Below are positions 34,445 through 44,061 of a stretch of 64,000 nt of DNA, piece by piece. The position numbers and the translations under genes are program-made. Where the stretch lies: assembly GCF_022549355.1 (NCBI RefSeq), contig NZ_JAKZGL010000003.1, forward strand, positions 62,001 to 126,000, read 5' to 3'. Within the stretch, counting starts at the first letter, position 1; every line of letters begins with the position of its first letter. The notes under the pieces were generated by a model that was not told the origin of the DNA, did not search any database, and worked only from the letters and a program-made list of their open reading frames with translations. This DNA is from Acinetobacter sp. NIPH 2699. Its GTDB lineage: Bacteria > Pseudomonadota > Gammaproteobacteria > Pseudomonadales > Moraxellaceae.

Positions 34445-34999
34445 TTATGCTGGCTGCTGATGAAGTTGCAATTGCATTAAAACCAAATCTCGCCATTGTC
34501 CAAACTTTTGTCCGACTTGGGGCATATAGCCTGTTTGCACAAATCCGAGTTGTTCGTGTAGCACGATTGAGCCTGTATTTTCGCTATCAATTGCTGCAAC
34601 CATAATATGCATGTGTTGTTGCGTAGCCAGATGAATCAGTTGCAACATTAATGCTTTACCAAGACCTTGACGTGCATAACTTGGGTCAATAAAGACTGAG
34701 TGTTCAATGCTTTGGCGGTAACCACTGATACTGCGAAATTCGGCATAATAGGCATAGCCTGCCACTTTTTGATGGTGTAGATCCTGTACCACAATCATGG
34801 GAAATTGCTGTTGTTGCATGGTTTGAAAGCGTTGTTGATATTCAGATAGCGAAACGGCTTGGTCATTCCAATTGGCAGTTCCACTGAGTATCTCCGCATT
34901 ATAGATCGCAAGAATCTCTTCAAGATCATTTTCAGTCGCCAAACGAATCTGAAAATGTGGGGCGAGTGTGTTGGCTACAAGTGGAACATTTACGGACAT
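34445..34999 (-). CDS. GNAT N-acetyltransferase, phosphinothricin acetyltransferase-like
   Basis: A 184-residue acetyltransferase. It reads IRLATENDLEEILAIYNAEIL near the start, VAGYAYYAEFRSISGYRQSIEHSVFIDPSYARQGLGKALM in the middle (the acetyl-CoA loop RQGLGKA), and HEQLGFVQTGYMPQVGQKFGQWRDLVLMQ at the end. This pattern belongs to the Pat/Bar/YncA group that acetylates phosphinothricin, methionine sulfoximine or related amino acids. The exact substrate is not readable. A strong terminator lies upstream between it and the porin gene; both are on the minus strand. Confidence 0.87.
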   Translation of the reverse strand: MSVNVPLVANTLAPHFQIRLATENDLEEILAIYNAEILSGTANWNDQAVSLSEYQQRFQTMQQQQFPMIVVQDLHHQKVAGYAYYAEFRSISGYRQSIEHSVFIDPSYARQGLGKALMLQLIHLATQQHMHIMVAAIDSENTGSIVLHEQLGFVQTGYMPQVGQKFGQWRDLVLMQLQLHQQPA

Positions 35000-35084
35000 G
35001 GGCGAAAGTCATCAAATAACAAAAGAAGATGTGATGATGCTAAAAAAACAAATATCAACCCAAACGAATATGAGCGATAGCCAT

Positions 35085-35116
35085 AAAAACAGCAAGGAAA
35101 TCCTTGCTGTTTTTTA
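35085..35116. terminator. Intrinsic terminator after the Tsx-like gene
   Basis: AAAAACAGCAAGGA and TCCTTGCTGTTTTT pair around AA, with A and T runs on both sides. It ends the minus-strand porin gene. Confidence 0.88.
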
Positions 35117-35129
35117 ACACATCTAAACT

Positions 35130-35855
35130 TTAGAAATGGTATTTAATCAAAGCACTGACGTTATTTTCGTCGCTGCCTTTGATACCAAATTTGTTATTCC
35201 AAACCGAGTGTTCAACACCGAGATATAAACGTGTGTCTGGTGAAATGTGTTTACCAACATTCCATTTATATTGTGTGGTCCAGTTGAGTTCGCTGGCATG
35301 ATCTTTTTCAGCCGTTGACCAGTCGAGGAAACCATCTACCAAAAAATCTTCGTTCGATACTTTAAATGGCAATGCATACACGATTGTCATTTGATAGTCA
35401 TCAGTGGTGTTTTCATTGTTGGCACGGTAGAAGTTGATGTTCGCATATTGAAAATATGGAAGATCTAGGTCAAAACCGACACCATATAAGAAGTTGTCAA
35501 AACTAGAAAAGTCATCACTATTGCTTTCCCATGTTGTCGAGATCAACACATCTTTAATTGGGCCAAGTGCAAGTTTTTGACCTGAAATTTCACCCAAGCT
35601 TAAACGTGGAGAAAGTTCGAAATAGGTGCTTTTATGGTCGTCGCTACCACGCATACGATCCATAAAGAAAAACACATCGGCATATTTTACTTTTGCCGCA
35701 TATTCAACCGTTAAGGTTGTTTGCTTTTCATCCACAACTTCGTAGTTCTCACCGTATAAACCTGTGAGGCTAAAATCTTGCCAAATCGGTTTTGCTTGAG
35801 TAAACGCTGCTGTAGATACCAATAAACATGTCGCCGCAAGTTGCTTAAATTGCAT
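35130..35855 (-). CDS. Tsx-like outer-membrane protein
   Basis: A 241-residue beta-barrel protein. The signal peptide is MQFKQLAATCLLVSTAAFTQA. The mature part has alternating amphipathic strands and ends in ALIKYHF, the terminal aromatic residue needed for barrel insertion. Sequences such as DVFFFMDRMRG, DFLVDGFLDWSTAEKD and WTTQYKWNVGKH resemble nucleoside-specific channel Tsx relatives. Start: ATG at 35855, preceded by AGGGGGA at a suitable distance; the longer frame to 35927 adds 24 unlikely residues. Likely role: uptake of nucleosides or other small solutes. Confidence 0.8.
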   Translation of the reverse strand: MQFKQLAATCLLVSTAAFTQAKPIWQDFSLTGLYGENYEVVDEKQTTLTVEYAAKVKYADVFFFMDRMRGSDDHKSTYFELSPRLSLGEISGQKLALGPIKDVLISTTWESNSDDFSSFDNFLYGVGFDLDLPYFQYANINFYRANNENTTDDYQMTIVYALPFKVSNEDFLVDGFLDWSTAEKDHASELNWTTQYKWNVGKHISPDTRLYLGVEHSVWNNKFGIKGSDENNVSALIKYHF

Positions 35856-36357
35856 TAAAAAGATCCCCCTAAAAAGGCGTGTAAAGCATACAAGGAAATA
35901 AGCAAAAATAAAGCCAAATTTGACCAAATGCTCAAAAGAATTGTATAGAGCAGCGCAATCTGAAATGGTGGTTTATTAACGTATTTGTTTATCGCCTTGC
36001 CATTCTGTTTAAAGACATATTGTTACTTAATATTCGCAGTCACTGAGTTCTACTCAATCGCCCTGATATTGTTTAATTTTTTTTGTAGCACGTATATTCA
36101 TGCTGCAATCATCTGTGAAGTGCGAGCGAACCTGAATAAAAAATGTAAAAAATCAGCTTGCATATTTTTAATTATGGACGGATATTGGGAATATAGAAGA
36201 TCTTCTTACATACTGAAAAACGACAGATGCAAAGCAAGGGGACTACAGGTATTTACACAATCAGAATATACAACTGCACTGAATGACGGCATGCTCAAAA
36301 TGCGTCTAGATAATAAGTTTAGTCAAAACGTCTCATAGAAAAGAGAGGAAGATATTT
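35856..36357. other. Long intergenic region between divergent genes
   Basis: About 500 bases, A+T-rich. A + frame from 35985 to 36338 (117 codons) has no ribosome site, odd composition (clusters of Cys and Phe in the first half) and no recognised motif; I do not call it a gene. TTGCAT with a GATATT 17 bases later (near 36158-36187) may be the promoter of the HPF-like gene. Confidence 0.4.
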
Positions 36358-36729
36358 ATGAATATTGAAATCCGTACAGATAAAAACATTCAAGGTAGTG
36401 AACGTTTAATTGGTTATGTCCGTGCAGAGCTAATGCAAGAATTCCAACGCTATAGTGAGCGTATTACACATTTTTCGGTTCATCTTAGTGATGAAAATGG
36501 GGACAAAACGGGAGATCATGATAAACGCTGTATGATCGAAGCTCGCCCAGCAGGTCTGAAACCTGTCGCAGTGACGCATAAAGCTGCAAATATTGATTTT
36601 TCTATCCATGGTGCGATTGATAAGTTAAAACGTAGTTTGGAGCATTTATATGAGAAAAAAGACCATCATCGTGGTGGCTTACCTGAATATGTAGATGATG
36701 ACCTCGACCTAGATGTAAAAGAAGCATAA
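36358..36729 (+). CDS. HPF/RaiA-family ribosome-associated protein
   Basis: A 123-residue protein with the beta-alpha-beta-beta-beta-alpha pattern of the S30AE/HPF family: MNIEIRTDKNIQGSERLIGYVRAELMQEF, HFSVHLSDENGDKTGDHDKRCMIEARPAG, then HKAANIDFSIHGAIDKLKRSLEHLYEKK. The C-terminus is acidic (YVDDDLDLDVKEA). Family members bind the 30S subunit near the mRNA channel and help keep ribosomes inactive in stationary phase. This one is diverged, so a distinct role is possible. GAGAGGAAG precedes the start; a strong terminator follows. Confidence 0.8.
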   Translation: MNIEIRTDKNIQGSERLIGYVRAELMQEFQRYSERITHFSVHLSDENGDKTGDHDKRCMIEARPAGLKPVAVTHKAANIDFSIHGAIDKLKRSLEHLYEKKDHHRGGLPEYVDDDLDLDVKEA

Positions 36730-36741
36730 TCATCTACGCAT

Positions 36742-36770
36742 AAAAAAAGCCCAATTTCGGGCTTTTTTTA
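36742..36770 (+). terminator. Intrinsic terminator after the HPF-like gene
   Basis: AAAAAAGCCC and GGGCTTTTTT pair around AATTTC. Confidence 0.88.
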
Positions 36771-36873
36771 TGCGTGTATCAAATTTATACATGATTTTTA
36801 GATCGTTTTATAAAAAGCTGTCGGGATATTCGGCATAATAGAAACATTAAATATTATATTGTGAGAATTGGTC

Positions 36874-37419
36874 ATGTTAAGCAATCAGCAACAGGCCTTG
36901 GTGCAAGCCATACAACAACTCGATTTAGCCCAAGTGCAATCTTTACTTGCTGAAGGGCTTGACCCAAATTTTATTGATCCTGAGCAAGGTCCGCCAGTTT
37001 CAGTCATTTGTGATGGTTTATTCGTATGGTGGGAAAGAATTTGTGAGGCTTATGAAGCCAATCAACCCATCACTGAAACTGAAAAACAACAACAGCTTAA
37101 AGTTTATTTAGATATTTTAGATGCACTCATTCAGGCAAAAGCGAATTTGCATTTGTGGGATGCGGAAGAGTTCTATGGTCCACTTTGGGATGCAGCAAGT
37201 TCAGCTTGTGCGCCAGTCGTACAACGGTTATTGGATGAAAAAGTGGACCCAAACACACGTGATGAAGAAGGCTTAACGATTTTATCGTCAATCAGCCAAC
37301 TATTCTTTGACTGTGATTTTGATGAAATTGACTGGTCGGAGTCATTATCCGAAGAGCGTGAAACACTTGAGTTACTGCGTAAGAATGGCGCAAAAATGTC
37401 AAAAGAACTGACCGCCTAA
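36874..37419 (+). CDS. Ankyrin-repeat-like protein
   Basis: A 181-residue cytoplasmic protein. It begins LSNQQQALVQAIQQLDLAQVQSLLAEGLDPNFID, an ankyrin-like helix pair, and later has PLWDAASSACAPVVQRLLDEKVDPNTRDEEGLTILS, a better ankyrin repeat. The region between is helical and Glu/Gln-rich. The ATG at 36874 was preferred to the TTG at 36868. Such proteins bind other proteins; the partner is unknown. The beta-barrel gene follows after 27 bases on the same strand. Confidence 0.75.
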   Translation: MLSNQQQALVQAIQQLDLAQVQSLLAEGLDPNFIDPEQGPPVSVICDGLFVWWERICEAYEANQPITETEKQQQLKVYLDILDALIQAKANLHLWDAEEFYGPLWDAASSACAPVVQRLLDEKVDPNTRDEEGLTILSSISQLFFDCDFDEIDWSESLSEERETLELLRKNGAKMSKELTA

Positions 37420-37446
37420 GCGTAGTCAAAGAATAGAAAGGGGATA

Positions 37447-38217
37447 ATGATGAATAAACGTCAAACATTGAGTTTTATTGCTGTATCGATGCTGGCGAGC
37501 ACTGCTTTTGCGGCCGATTTCTCTTTTGATCGTCCTGGCGCTGGCATGGGTACAGGAATTACACCTGTCGGTCAGCTCGCGTGGGAACAAGGTTTACCTA
37601 CCGTCAGCTATCAACAACAAACCGTAGATGGTGAAAAAGAGAAAACGCTCACCCTCAATGGTGACATGTTGTTGCGTACAGGTTTGGCCAAAGGGCTCGA
37701 ATTACAACTCGGCTGGCAAGGTCCAGTTTGGCAGCAACATAAACGTGCAGGCATGACCAAAGAGCACAATGGTCTAGGTGATGTCAGCATTGGTTTGAAA
37801 AAAGCCATTAATCTACACGATGATCGTCTCACCATGGCTTTGTTGGCTGAAGCAATTCTTGCAACAGGAAATGATGAGTTCACTGCGCATGATGATATCT
37901 ATAGTTTAACCTCGGCTGTGGCCTATGAGTTTAGTGACCTGATCGGCACCTCGATTACCATGCGTTATGAAGCGCAAAACAGTAATTGGGCCGTGACTGC
38001 GATTCCAACCATTGATTATAAAATCGCGGGTAAATTATCTGGATACTCAGAATTTATTTACCGTAAAGCAGAAAGCCAAGATTACGAATATGGTTTAGGC
38101 ACAGGTTTGGTCTATGCCGTGAATAACCGTATGCAGCTCGATGCCAGTGTTGGGGTTGATTTAAATGGTGATGCAAGAAGCTACAATGGTGGCTTAGGCG
38201 TATCGGTTTTATTTTAA
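37447..38217 (+). CDS. Putative outer-membrane beta-barrel (MetA-pathway/transporter-like)
   Basis: A 256-residue protein with a signal peptide (MNKRQTLSFIAVSMLASTAFA). The mature protein begins DFSFDRPGAGMGTGITPVGQLAWEQGLP, has repeated amphipathic strands, and ends GGLGVSVLF with a terminal Phe as in outer-membrane barrels. The DRPG opening followed by a 'TGITPVG' turn resembles the family annotated as transporter or phenol MetA-degradation-like. Two ATG codons in tandem (37447, 37450) follow AAAGGGG. Function unknown. Confidence 0.75.
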   Translation: MMNKRQTLSFIAVSMLASTAFAADFSFDRPGAGMGTGITPVGQLAWEQGLPTVSYQQQTVDGEKEKTLTLNGDMLLRTGLAKGLELQLGWQGPVWQQHKRAGMTKEHNGLGDVSIGLKKAINLHDDRLTMALLAEAILATGNDEFTAHDDIYSLTSAVAYEFSDLIGTSITMRYEAQNSNWAVTAIPTIDYKIAGKLSGYSEFIYRKAESQDYEYGLGTGLVYAVNNRMQLDASVGVDLNGDARSYNGGLGVSVLF

Positions 38218-38297
38218 GCAAAAGTATCTTCTCATGATCTCCCGTGAATTCCTGTATATCTCATCGGGAGCATTGGGCTGACTGAAGAGAAATCATC

Positions 38298-40151
38298 ATG
38301 AAAAAATGTACTCAGGGTGGCTACAGTTCCGAACTGATGTGTTACTTCCTTGGTAGTTTATTGTTGTTGTGTGGGTCGATGACCTATGCCCAAGAGAACG
38401 TATCCACGCAGTTGTTAAGCCCTGAAGATGCATTTGCCTTTTCGGTTGAATCGACCGAGCGCAATCAGGCGCGTCTACATTGGAATATTCAACCAAACTA
38501 TTATTTGTATCAACACAAATTTGAAGTACAACAAGGCAATCAGCCAGTACCATTAACTTTGCCTAAAGCGGTTGATCAATATGATGAGAACTATGGACAT
38601 AGCCAAGTTTATTATCAGCAAGCCGAATTTGAAATCTCAACACAAGCATCTCAACATTATCGTGTGACTTGGCAAGGCTGTGCCAAAGATCGGATTTGTT
38701 ATCCACCGCAAAATATTGAATTTCAGACCGATGCTGATGGTCTGGTCAGTGTCCAAAATACAGGTTCACATTCACAAAAACGTTTTTTAGATGTTGCCCG
38801 TTCTGCCAATGCCTTAAATACTCAGACCACAGCATTTGATACGGTCTCAGATGAGGCATTATCTCCTGTAGATCCCGCTACGACTGATTCAGCAGGTCTG
38901 GCACAAGACCAAAAGTGGTCCACGACCTTGGCGCAACACTCACTGGCATATAGTGTCTTGTTATTTCTGGGTTTAGGGATCTTACTGGCCTTTACGCCTT
39001 GTTCTTTACCCATGTTACCAATTCTCACCTCATTGATTGTCCGTGACAATAAAGGAGTGAAAGCATGGGCGATTGCCTTTACCTTTGTGGTCAGTATGGC
39101 CATGGTTTATGCCGTATTAGGCTTGATTGCTTCGGCGGCTGGACTCAACTTTCAACGTTGGTTGCAACAACCTGCAACTTTGATTGCATTTAGCCTGTTA
39201 TTTATTGTATTTGCTTTAAACCTGTTTGGTTTGTATGAACTTAAACTGCCACAAAAATGGGTCAATCAACTAGATCGCATGCAGTCGATGCAACAAGGCG
39301 GCACTTTAATTGGTGCCAGTGTCATGGGCATGATTTCAGCGTTATTGGTTGGACCTTGCATGACTGCACCATTGGCTGGGATCTTATTGTTTATTTCACA
39401 AAACCAAAATCAATGGCAAGGTGCTTTACTGCTGTTCACACTGGGTTTCGGGATGGGACTGCCCCTATTGCTTGCGAGTATTTTAGGTGCGAAAGCCTTA
39501 CCTAAAGCAGGCGAGTGGATGCATCAGATTAAAGTGATTTTTGCCTTTTTAATGCTGGCATTAAGCCTTTATTTTGTCCGTCCGTTATTGCCAGAGTTAG
39601 CGATGCAACTGCTTAGCCTTATTTTAGGTTTAGCTTTTATTCTTTATGCAATTTATCGATTATTCGCCCAAAAGGGTAAGTTGCAATGGCTGTATATTCT
39701 GTTGTTAATCCTCACGATCCCATTTCTTGCTTATACTCAATATCAACATATTCAGAATCTTGGTTCGGTTCAGGCTGAAAAATTAGCGACATGGCATGTG
39801 GCAAAGACCGCTGATCAATTCCAACAAGTGTTAGCCAATGCACCAAGAGGTCGAGGCATTATTATTGATGTGTATGCAGATTGGTGTGTGGCATGTCAGC
39901 CAATCGAGCACCGTATTTTAAAAGATGCAGAAGTGCAGCAGGCGTTGTCGCCGTATTATTTAATTAAGCTGGATCTCAGTCAGTATGACGCTTCTCATCA
40001 AGCTTTGCTCAAGCAATGGGATATTTTAGGACCACCGACCTATTTGTTTTTAGATCAGCAACGACAAGAAATTCGTTCGCTGCGTTTGACTGGCGCTTTC
40101 AAAAAGGCAGATTTATTACAACAACTGACTTTATTTAAAGGAAAATCATAA
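38298..40151 (+). CDS. dsbD: Thiol:disulfide interchange protein DsbD
   Basis: A 617-residue inner-membrane electron carrier that moves reducing power from cytoplasmic thioredoxin to periplasmic DsbC and partners. Signal peptide to about residue 31; the N-terminal DsbD-alpha domain has its Cys pair in WQGCAKDRICYPPQ; the membrane domain (about 215-460) has eight segments with LLAFTPCSLPMLPIL and LVGPCMTAPLAG, the two membrane cysteines; the C-terminal thioredoxin-like domain has DVYADWCVACQPIEH near 525. All catalytic cysteines are present. A GST gene follows two bases after the stop. Confidence 0.94.
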   Translation: MKKCTQGGYSSELMCYFLGSLLLLCGSMTYAQENVSTQLLSPEDAFAFSVESTERNQARLHWNIQPNYYLYQHKFEVQQGNQPVPLTLPKAVDQYDENYGHSQVYYQQAEFEISTQASQHYRVTWQGCAKDRICYPPQNIEFQTDADGLVSVQNTGSHSQKRFLDVARSANALNTQTTAFDTVSDEALSPVDPATTDSAGLAQDQKWSTTLAQHSLAYSVLLFLGLGILLAFTPCSLPMLPILTSLIVRDNKGVKAWAIAFTFVVSMAMVYAVLGLIASAAGLNFQRWLQQPATLIAFSLLFIVFALNLFGLYELKLPQKWVNQLDRMQSMQQGGTLIGASVMGMISALLVGPCMTAPLAGILLFISQNQNQWQGALLLFTLGFGMGLPLLLASILGAKALPKAGEWMHQIKVIFAFLMLALSLYFVRPLLPELAMQLLSLILGLAFILYAIYRLFAQKGKLQWLYILLLILTIPFLAYTQYQHIQNLGSVQAEKLATWHVAKTADQFQQVLANAPRGRGIIIDVYADWCVACQPIEHRILKDAEVQQALSPYYLIKLDLSQYDASHQALLKQWDILGPPTYLFLDQQRQEIRSLRLTGAFKKADLLQQLTLFKGKS

Positions 40152-40153
40152 GT

Positions 40154-40849
40154 ATGTATACTTTATCTATTGGCAATAAAAATTACTCAACTTGGTCAAT
40201 GCGCCCGTGGATCTTATTAAAACAAGCGGGAATTCCATTTCAGGAGCATTTAATTCAATTTGATAGCTTTGAACCTGAGAGCCAGTTTAAGACCGAAATA
40301 TTAAAACTAAACCCAACGGGTAAAGTACCTTTGCTGTTGGATAGTGATGTGGTGGTCTGGGACAGCTTGGCGATTTGTGAATATGTGGCTGAGCAATATC
40401 CTGAAAAAGGTTTGCTGCCACAAGATAAAAAGTTACGAGCCAGAGCACGATGTATCAGTGCAGAAATGCACAGCAGTTTTCAAAGTCTACGTAATCTTTG
40501 TCCAATGAATGTCGAAGCGGATTTGGCTCATATTGGTCAGCAACTTTGGGCTGAGCATGATCAGCTTCGTGCTGATGTGGCACGTATTGAACAAATCTGG
40601 GCTGAACGCCCAAGTGAAGATAGCTTTTTATGTGGCGAGTTTAGTGTTGCTGATGCTTTTTATGCGCCTGTGGTGATGCGTTTTGTGTGTTTCCGGCTTC
40701 CTGTATCTGCTTCAAGCCAAGCTTATATGAGAAAAATCTTGTCTTTGCCATCGGTTCAGCAGTGGATCACCGAAGCTAAACAAGAACAGATGTTTGTACC
40801 TTTTGATGAGCCGTATCGTCAAAATCGTGAAGAGTATTTGACGAATTAG
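40154..40849 (+). CDS. Glutathione S-transferase family protein
   Basis: A 231-residue GST. The N-terminal thioredoxin-like domain reads YTLSIGNKNYSTWSMRPWILLKQAGIPFQE, with the Ser/Thr-rich catalytic turn, and NPTGKVPLLLDSDVVVWDSLAICEYVAEQYPE, the glutathione-binding cis-Pro and DS motif. The helical C-terminal domain follows, with FSVADAFYAPVVMRF. The family is close to the YfcF/maleylacetoacetate-isomerase-like group; the substrate is unknown. It begins two bases after dsbD and is probably co-transcribed. Confidence 0.87.
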   Translation: MYTLSIGNKNYSTWSMRPWILLKQAGIPFQEHLIQFDSFEPESQFKTEILKLNPTGKVPLLLDSDVVVWDSLAICEYVAEQYPEKGLLPQDKKLRARARCISAEMHSSFQSLRNLCPMNVEADLAHIGQQLWAEHDQLRADVARIEQIWAERPSEDSFLCGEFSVADAFYAPVVMRFVCFRLPVSASSQAYMRKILSLPSVQQWITEAKQEQMFVPFDEPYRQNREEYLTN

Positions 40850-40897
40850 ACAAAATCCAAACAAAGAACTCCCCCTCATAATGAAAACATGAGTGAT

Positions 40898-40923
40898 ATT
40901 ATGGCTTGAAACATAGCCATAAT
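40898..40923 (+). promoter_or_regulatory. Hairpin before the ABC exporter start
   Basis: ATTATGGCT (40898-40906) and AGCCATAAT (40915-40923) form a perfect 9-base stem with an 8-base loop, ending one base before the ribosome site AGGAGA. No T run follows, so it is not a normal terminator. It could be an operator or control ribosome access. Confidence 0.5.
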
Positions 40924-40938
40924 AGGAGAAACTGTTCG

Positions 40939-42603
40939 GTGTCTTTAAAAACTTATAAAGCAATGTGGCGTGTTTCCAATAAATTTTATAAAAATGAGAA
41001 GCAACATTTAATTGTTCTTATTGGCTTGGTTATTGCCACAAGTCTTATTACAACGATTCTTCCTTACTTTATTAAGCTTATTATTGATAACACACATCAA
41101 AATGAAAGTATTAATTATATTTATATTCTAGTGCTTTCATATTGCCTAGCTTGGTTTTTATCCCAGATTATTGAATGGGTTAAAAATGCGCTAAGTGGCT
41201 TGATTAGTGCAAAACAAGAGACTTCCGTACTCATTGCGAGTTTGGAAAACTATCTTAGAATAGAAAAGTCTAGGCAAGATAAAGTCGATATTGGAGTATT
41301 TAATGCAGAGGCAGTACGAGCAAGTCATGCTTTTTCTATGATCACTTTTGCATTCTTGCTTGCTTTCTTCCCTGTGGTATTACAGCTTGTTTTTATTACT
41401 TATATTCTTAGTGTAAACATTAGTGTGATTTTTGCTCTAGGTTTCCTTGGGACAGCATTTGGGCTGTTCTTGATTTCTGTTTTTATCAACAGGAAGAGTA
41501 AAAAATATTATGAACCACTCTATTCAATCAAAAATATTTTAGACAGTAAGTTCCTTGAAAAGATAAATAATGCTTATGAGATCAAAATGAATAATGCTGT
41601 TGATTTTGAAGTTGATTATTTCAAGAGGAATGTGAAAAAATTTATTGATCAAAGTTTTAATAGCCATTTAAAAATTGCTTGTTTAATGATCTTTCAAATC
41701 GCTTTTATATTTCTATTCTTGCTTGGATTTTTACTTCTTTCAACCAAATTGTTTTCTATAGGAAAAATAACGACAGGTGATATGGTGATGATCAGCTCTT
41801 ATATCATGATGCTCACCATGCCATCGCTTATGATTTCTCAACAAATAAACTTACTTGCAGGTAATGTTGTAGCAGTAGAAAAGTTTTATAGTTACTTTGA
41901 ATTTGAAAAAGACAAGTTAAATAATAGGATGTATCAGAATGATCATTTATTATTTTCATTTAAGAATGCATTGTTAGACGTCGGTGGTAAGTTAAGTGCT
42001 GAAGTAAACTTGGATTTATATAAGAATAAGATGTACGCAATTATTGGAAAAACTGGGGCTGGAAAATCAACTTTAATTAACTATATGCTAGGTGCTTATA
42101 AATTAAAGGGAGGGCAGTTATTTTATAAAGATCTAGATATTACTCAACAGTACTCTACTAAAATTTTTGATGAAGTGGCTTTTGTTGGGCAAAACTATTC
42201 TATTTTTACTGGCTCTTTAAGAGAAAACCTAATTTATAATACTCAGTATGCTTATACCGATGATGAGATCTCACAACTGCTTAGAATTTTTGATCTACAA
42301 CATCTTCTTTCAGATAAAAATCTTTCATTAGATGATGATATCAATGAATATCTAAAGAGTTTTTCAGGCGGTGAGAAGCAACGTTTAAATATATTACGTG
42401 CAGTGCTAAAGAAACCTAAAGTGCTCATTTTAGATGAACCAACCTCAGCACTGGATTCACATACAAGCATCAGAATTTTAAATTTCCTCAATGAAAATAT
42501 TGAAACATTAATCGTGATTACACATTCCCAAGAATGTAAAGATCTTGCAGATGAAATTATTGATGTTGAGCAATTATTCAGAGTTACAACATCTTTAACC
42601 TAG
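40939..42603 (+). CDS. ABC exporter, fused membrane and ATPase domains
   Basis: A 554-residue half-transporter. About six membrane segments (residues 20-320) are followed by an ATPase domain: Walker A GKTGAGKST near 368-376, FVGQNYSIFTGSLRENLIYN (Q loop), signature SFSGGEKQRLNIL, Walker B VLILDEPTSALD, and the His switch VITHSQE. It starts with GTG at 40939 after AGGAGA; the longer TTG frame overlaps the hairpin. No C39 peptidase domain, periplasmic partner or biosynthesis gene is near. It is clearly more A+T-rich than dsbD and GST upstream, which suggests transfer. Substrate unknown (lipid, peptide or drug). Confidence 0.87.
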   Translation: MSLKTYKAMWRVSNKFYKNEKQHLIVLIGLVIATSLITTILPYFIKLIIDNTHQNESINYIYILVLSYCLAWFLSQIIEWVKNALSGLISAKQETSVLIASLENYLRIEKSRQDKVDIGVFNAEAVRASHAFSMITFAFLLAFFPVVLQLVFITYILSVNISVIFALGFLGTAFGLFLISVFINRKSKKYYEPLYSIKNILDSKFLEKINNAYEIKMNNAVDFEVDYFKRNVKKFIDQSFNSHLKIACLMIFQIAFIFLFLLGFLLLSTKLFSIGKITTGDMVMISSYIMMLTMPSLMISQQINLLAGNVVAVEKFYSYFEFEKDKLNNRMYQNDHLLFSFKNALLDVGGKLSAEVNLDLYKNKMYAIIGKTGAGKSTLINYMLGAYKLKGGQLFYKDLDITQQYSTKIFDEVAFVGQNYSIFTGSLRENLIYNTQYAYTDDEISQLLRIFDLQHLLSDKNLSLDDDINEYLKSFSGGEKQRLNILRAVLKKPKVLILDEPTSALDSHTSIRILNFLNENIETLIVITHSQECKDLADEIIDVEQLFRVTTSLT

Positions 42604-42637
42604 TCTTATTTTCAATGGTTATTCTATCTTTGGACAT

Positions 42638-43831
42638 TTAACGACTCATCAAATCTTCAAAAATCTGGACTTGATTCCGTCCAGTTGCCTTAACAGCATA
42701 AAGCGCTTGATCCGCCTGACTAATAATAAGATGTGGCTCATCGGCACTGAGGGAACTACTGATCCCAAAGCTGGCACTGACAGAAAACTCTTGCTGATCT
42801 TCTGTCATGAAACGTAGATTTGCAATCGCTAAACGACAACGTTCGGCGATATTTTGTGCTTGGGTGGTCGTGGTATGTGGCAATAATAAAATAAACTCTT
42901 CGCCACCAAAACGGCCGATTATATCTTGATCCCGCAAATGCTTGGTTAAGCATTCCGCGACTTGAATCAGAACCTGATCTCCCATGCTGTGTCCAAAATG
43001 GTCATTAATATTTTTAAAGTGATCCAGATCAAGCAATACAAGTGAATATAATGCGTTGGGTTGTTGATGTAATTTTTCTAAATAAGCACTAATACTCCGT
43101 CGATTTAATACATCGGTTAGTGGGTCGAGACGGCTCAGATGCTGAATTGCCAACTCTCGTGAACGCCACTGAGTCAGTAAAATTTCAAACAGAAATAAAC
43201 AAGCAATCAGAATAGGTAACAGGAAGAACAACATGCTCCCTACCCAAAAGGGATGCATTTTTGCCTGACTCATAATCTCTGGATTAAACAAAGGGGCGTA
43301 CTGGAGTACGCCATACATACTCAGAACATTGCAAAACAGCAAAGCAATCGTTGCTGGAATAAGTGCGCAATAAATCATTTTGCGATTAAATAAAATTAAA
43401 CCAACCGCGACGACGCTGACATACACCACCATGGTGGCAGGACTAAAACTTCCGATCAAATAACTGGTATGACAGAGCAGTACAGTAAAAAGCTGTACAC
43501 TTAAAATCGGAATGATTTCATGTGCCCATGCTTTGTCTTTGTAGCGATAACAAGGCACGATTAGGCTTAAAAAAACAAACAGCATAATCACGTTGGTCCA
43601 TAGTTTAGAATAAACCAACGGTACATTTACCCACTGCCATGTGATGGGATTAAGTAAGATAAGGCTGTCCCAAATAATTCCAAAAATGGTCATAAATGCA
43701 GCAAGTATGAGCAGTAGAATAGATTTCTTTAACATGTTCCAGTTAATGAGTGGTTCATGTTCCCAGAATTGCGAGAAATTCCATTTCTCTCTATTTACCA
43801 AACGCTTAAAATGAATCTTCATCATTGGCAT
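42638..43831 (-). CDS. Membrane-bound diguanylate cyclase
   Basis: A 397-residue protein. Six hydrophobic segments occupy about residues 30-220 (MASE-like sensor, no name assigned). The GGDEF domain begins RLDPLTDVLNRRS near 235 and carries LLDLDHFKNINDHFGHSMGDQVL and the active site FGGEEF near 310, so the cyclase should be active. It makes cyclic di-GMP, which favours biofilm over motility. ATG codons at 43831 and 43825 are both possible starts; AAGGA fits the second slightly better. Convergent with the ABC exporter. Confidence 0.9.
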   Translation of the reverse strand: MPMMKIHFKRLVNREKWNFSQFWEHEPLINWNMLKKSILLLILAAFMTIFGIIWDSLILLNPITWQWVNVPLVYSKLWTNVIMLFVFLSLIVPCYRYKDKAWAHEIIPILSVQLFTVLLCHTSYLIGSFSPATMVVYVSVVAVGLILFNRKMIYCALIPATIALLFCNVLSMYGVLQYAPLFNPEIMSQAKMHPFWVGSMLFFLLPILIACLFLFEILLTQWRSRELAIQHLSRLDPLTDVLNRRSISAYLEKLHQQPNALYSLVLLDLDHFKNINDHFGHSMGDQVLIQVAECLTKHLRDQDIIGRFGGEEFILLLPHTTTTQAQNIAERCRLAIANLRFMTEDQQEFSVSASFGISSSLSADEPHLIISQADQALYAVKATGRNQVQIFEDLMSR

Positions 43832-44061
43832 GCATCCTTATATGCAATGAGATTCCTAAGAAACTTTATAAATGTAAATTCGTCATCAGAACGAGCAAGA
43901 AACGATTATTAAAGTAACAATAGCATCTTTAAAACGAGAAAAAAGTTTAGTTTTAGGCTTTTGAGTGCAAATCAGAACGGGAAATTTTTTTGAAAAATAG
44001 ACTATGATCTGAATATTCGATCAATTTAATTTTATGATGACAAAAATAAATGAGGAATGAC

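Noticed and set aside
35985..36338. A 117-codon + frame between the Tsx-like and HPF-like genes
   Set aside because: No ribosome site, unlikely composition (clustered Phe and Cys), no recognised motif; it lies in the leader region of the HPF-like gene.
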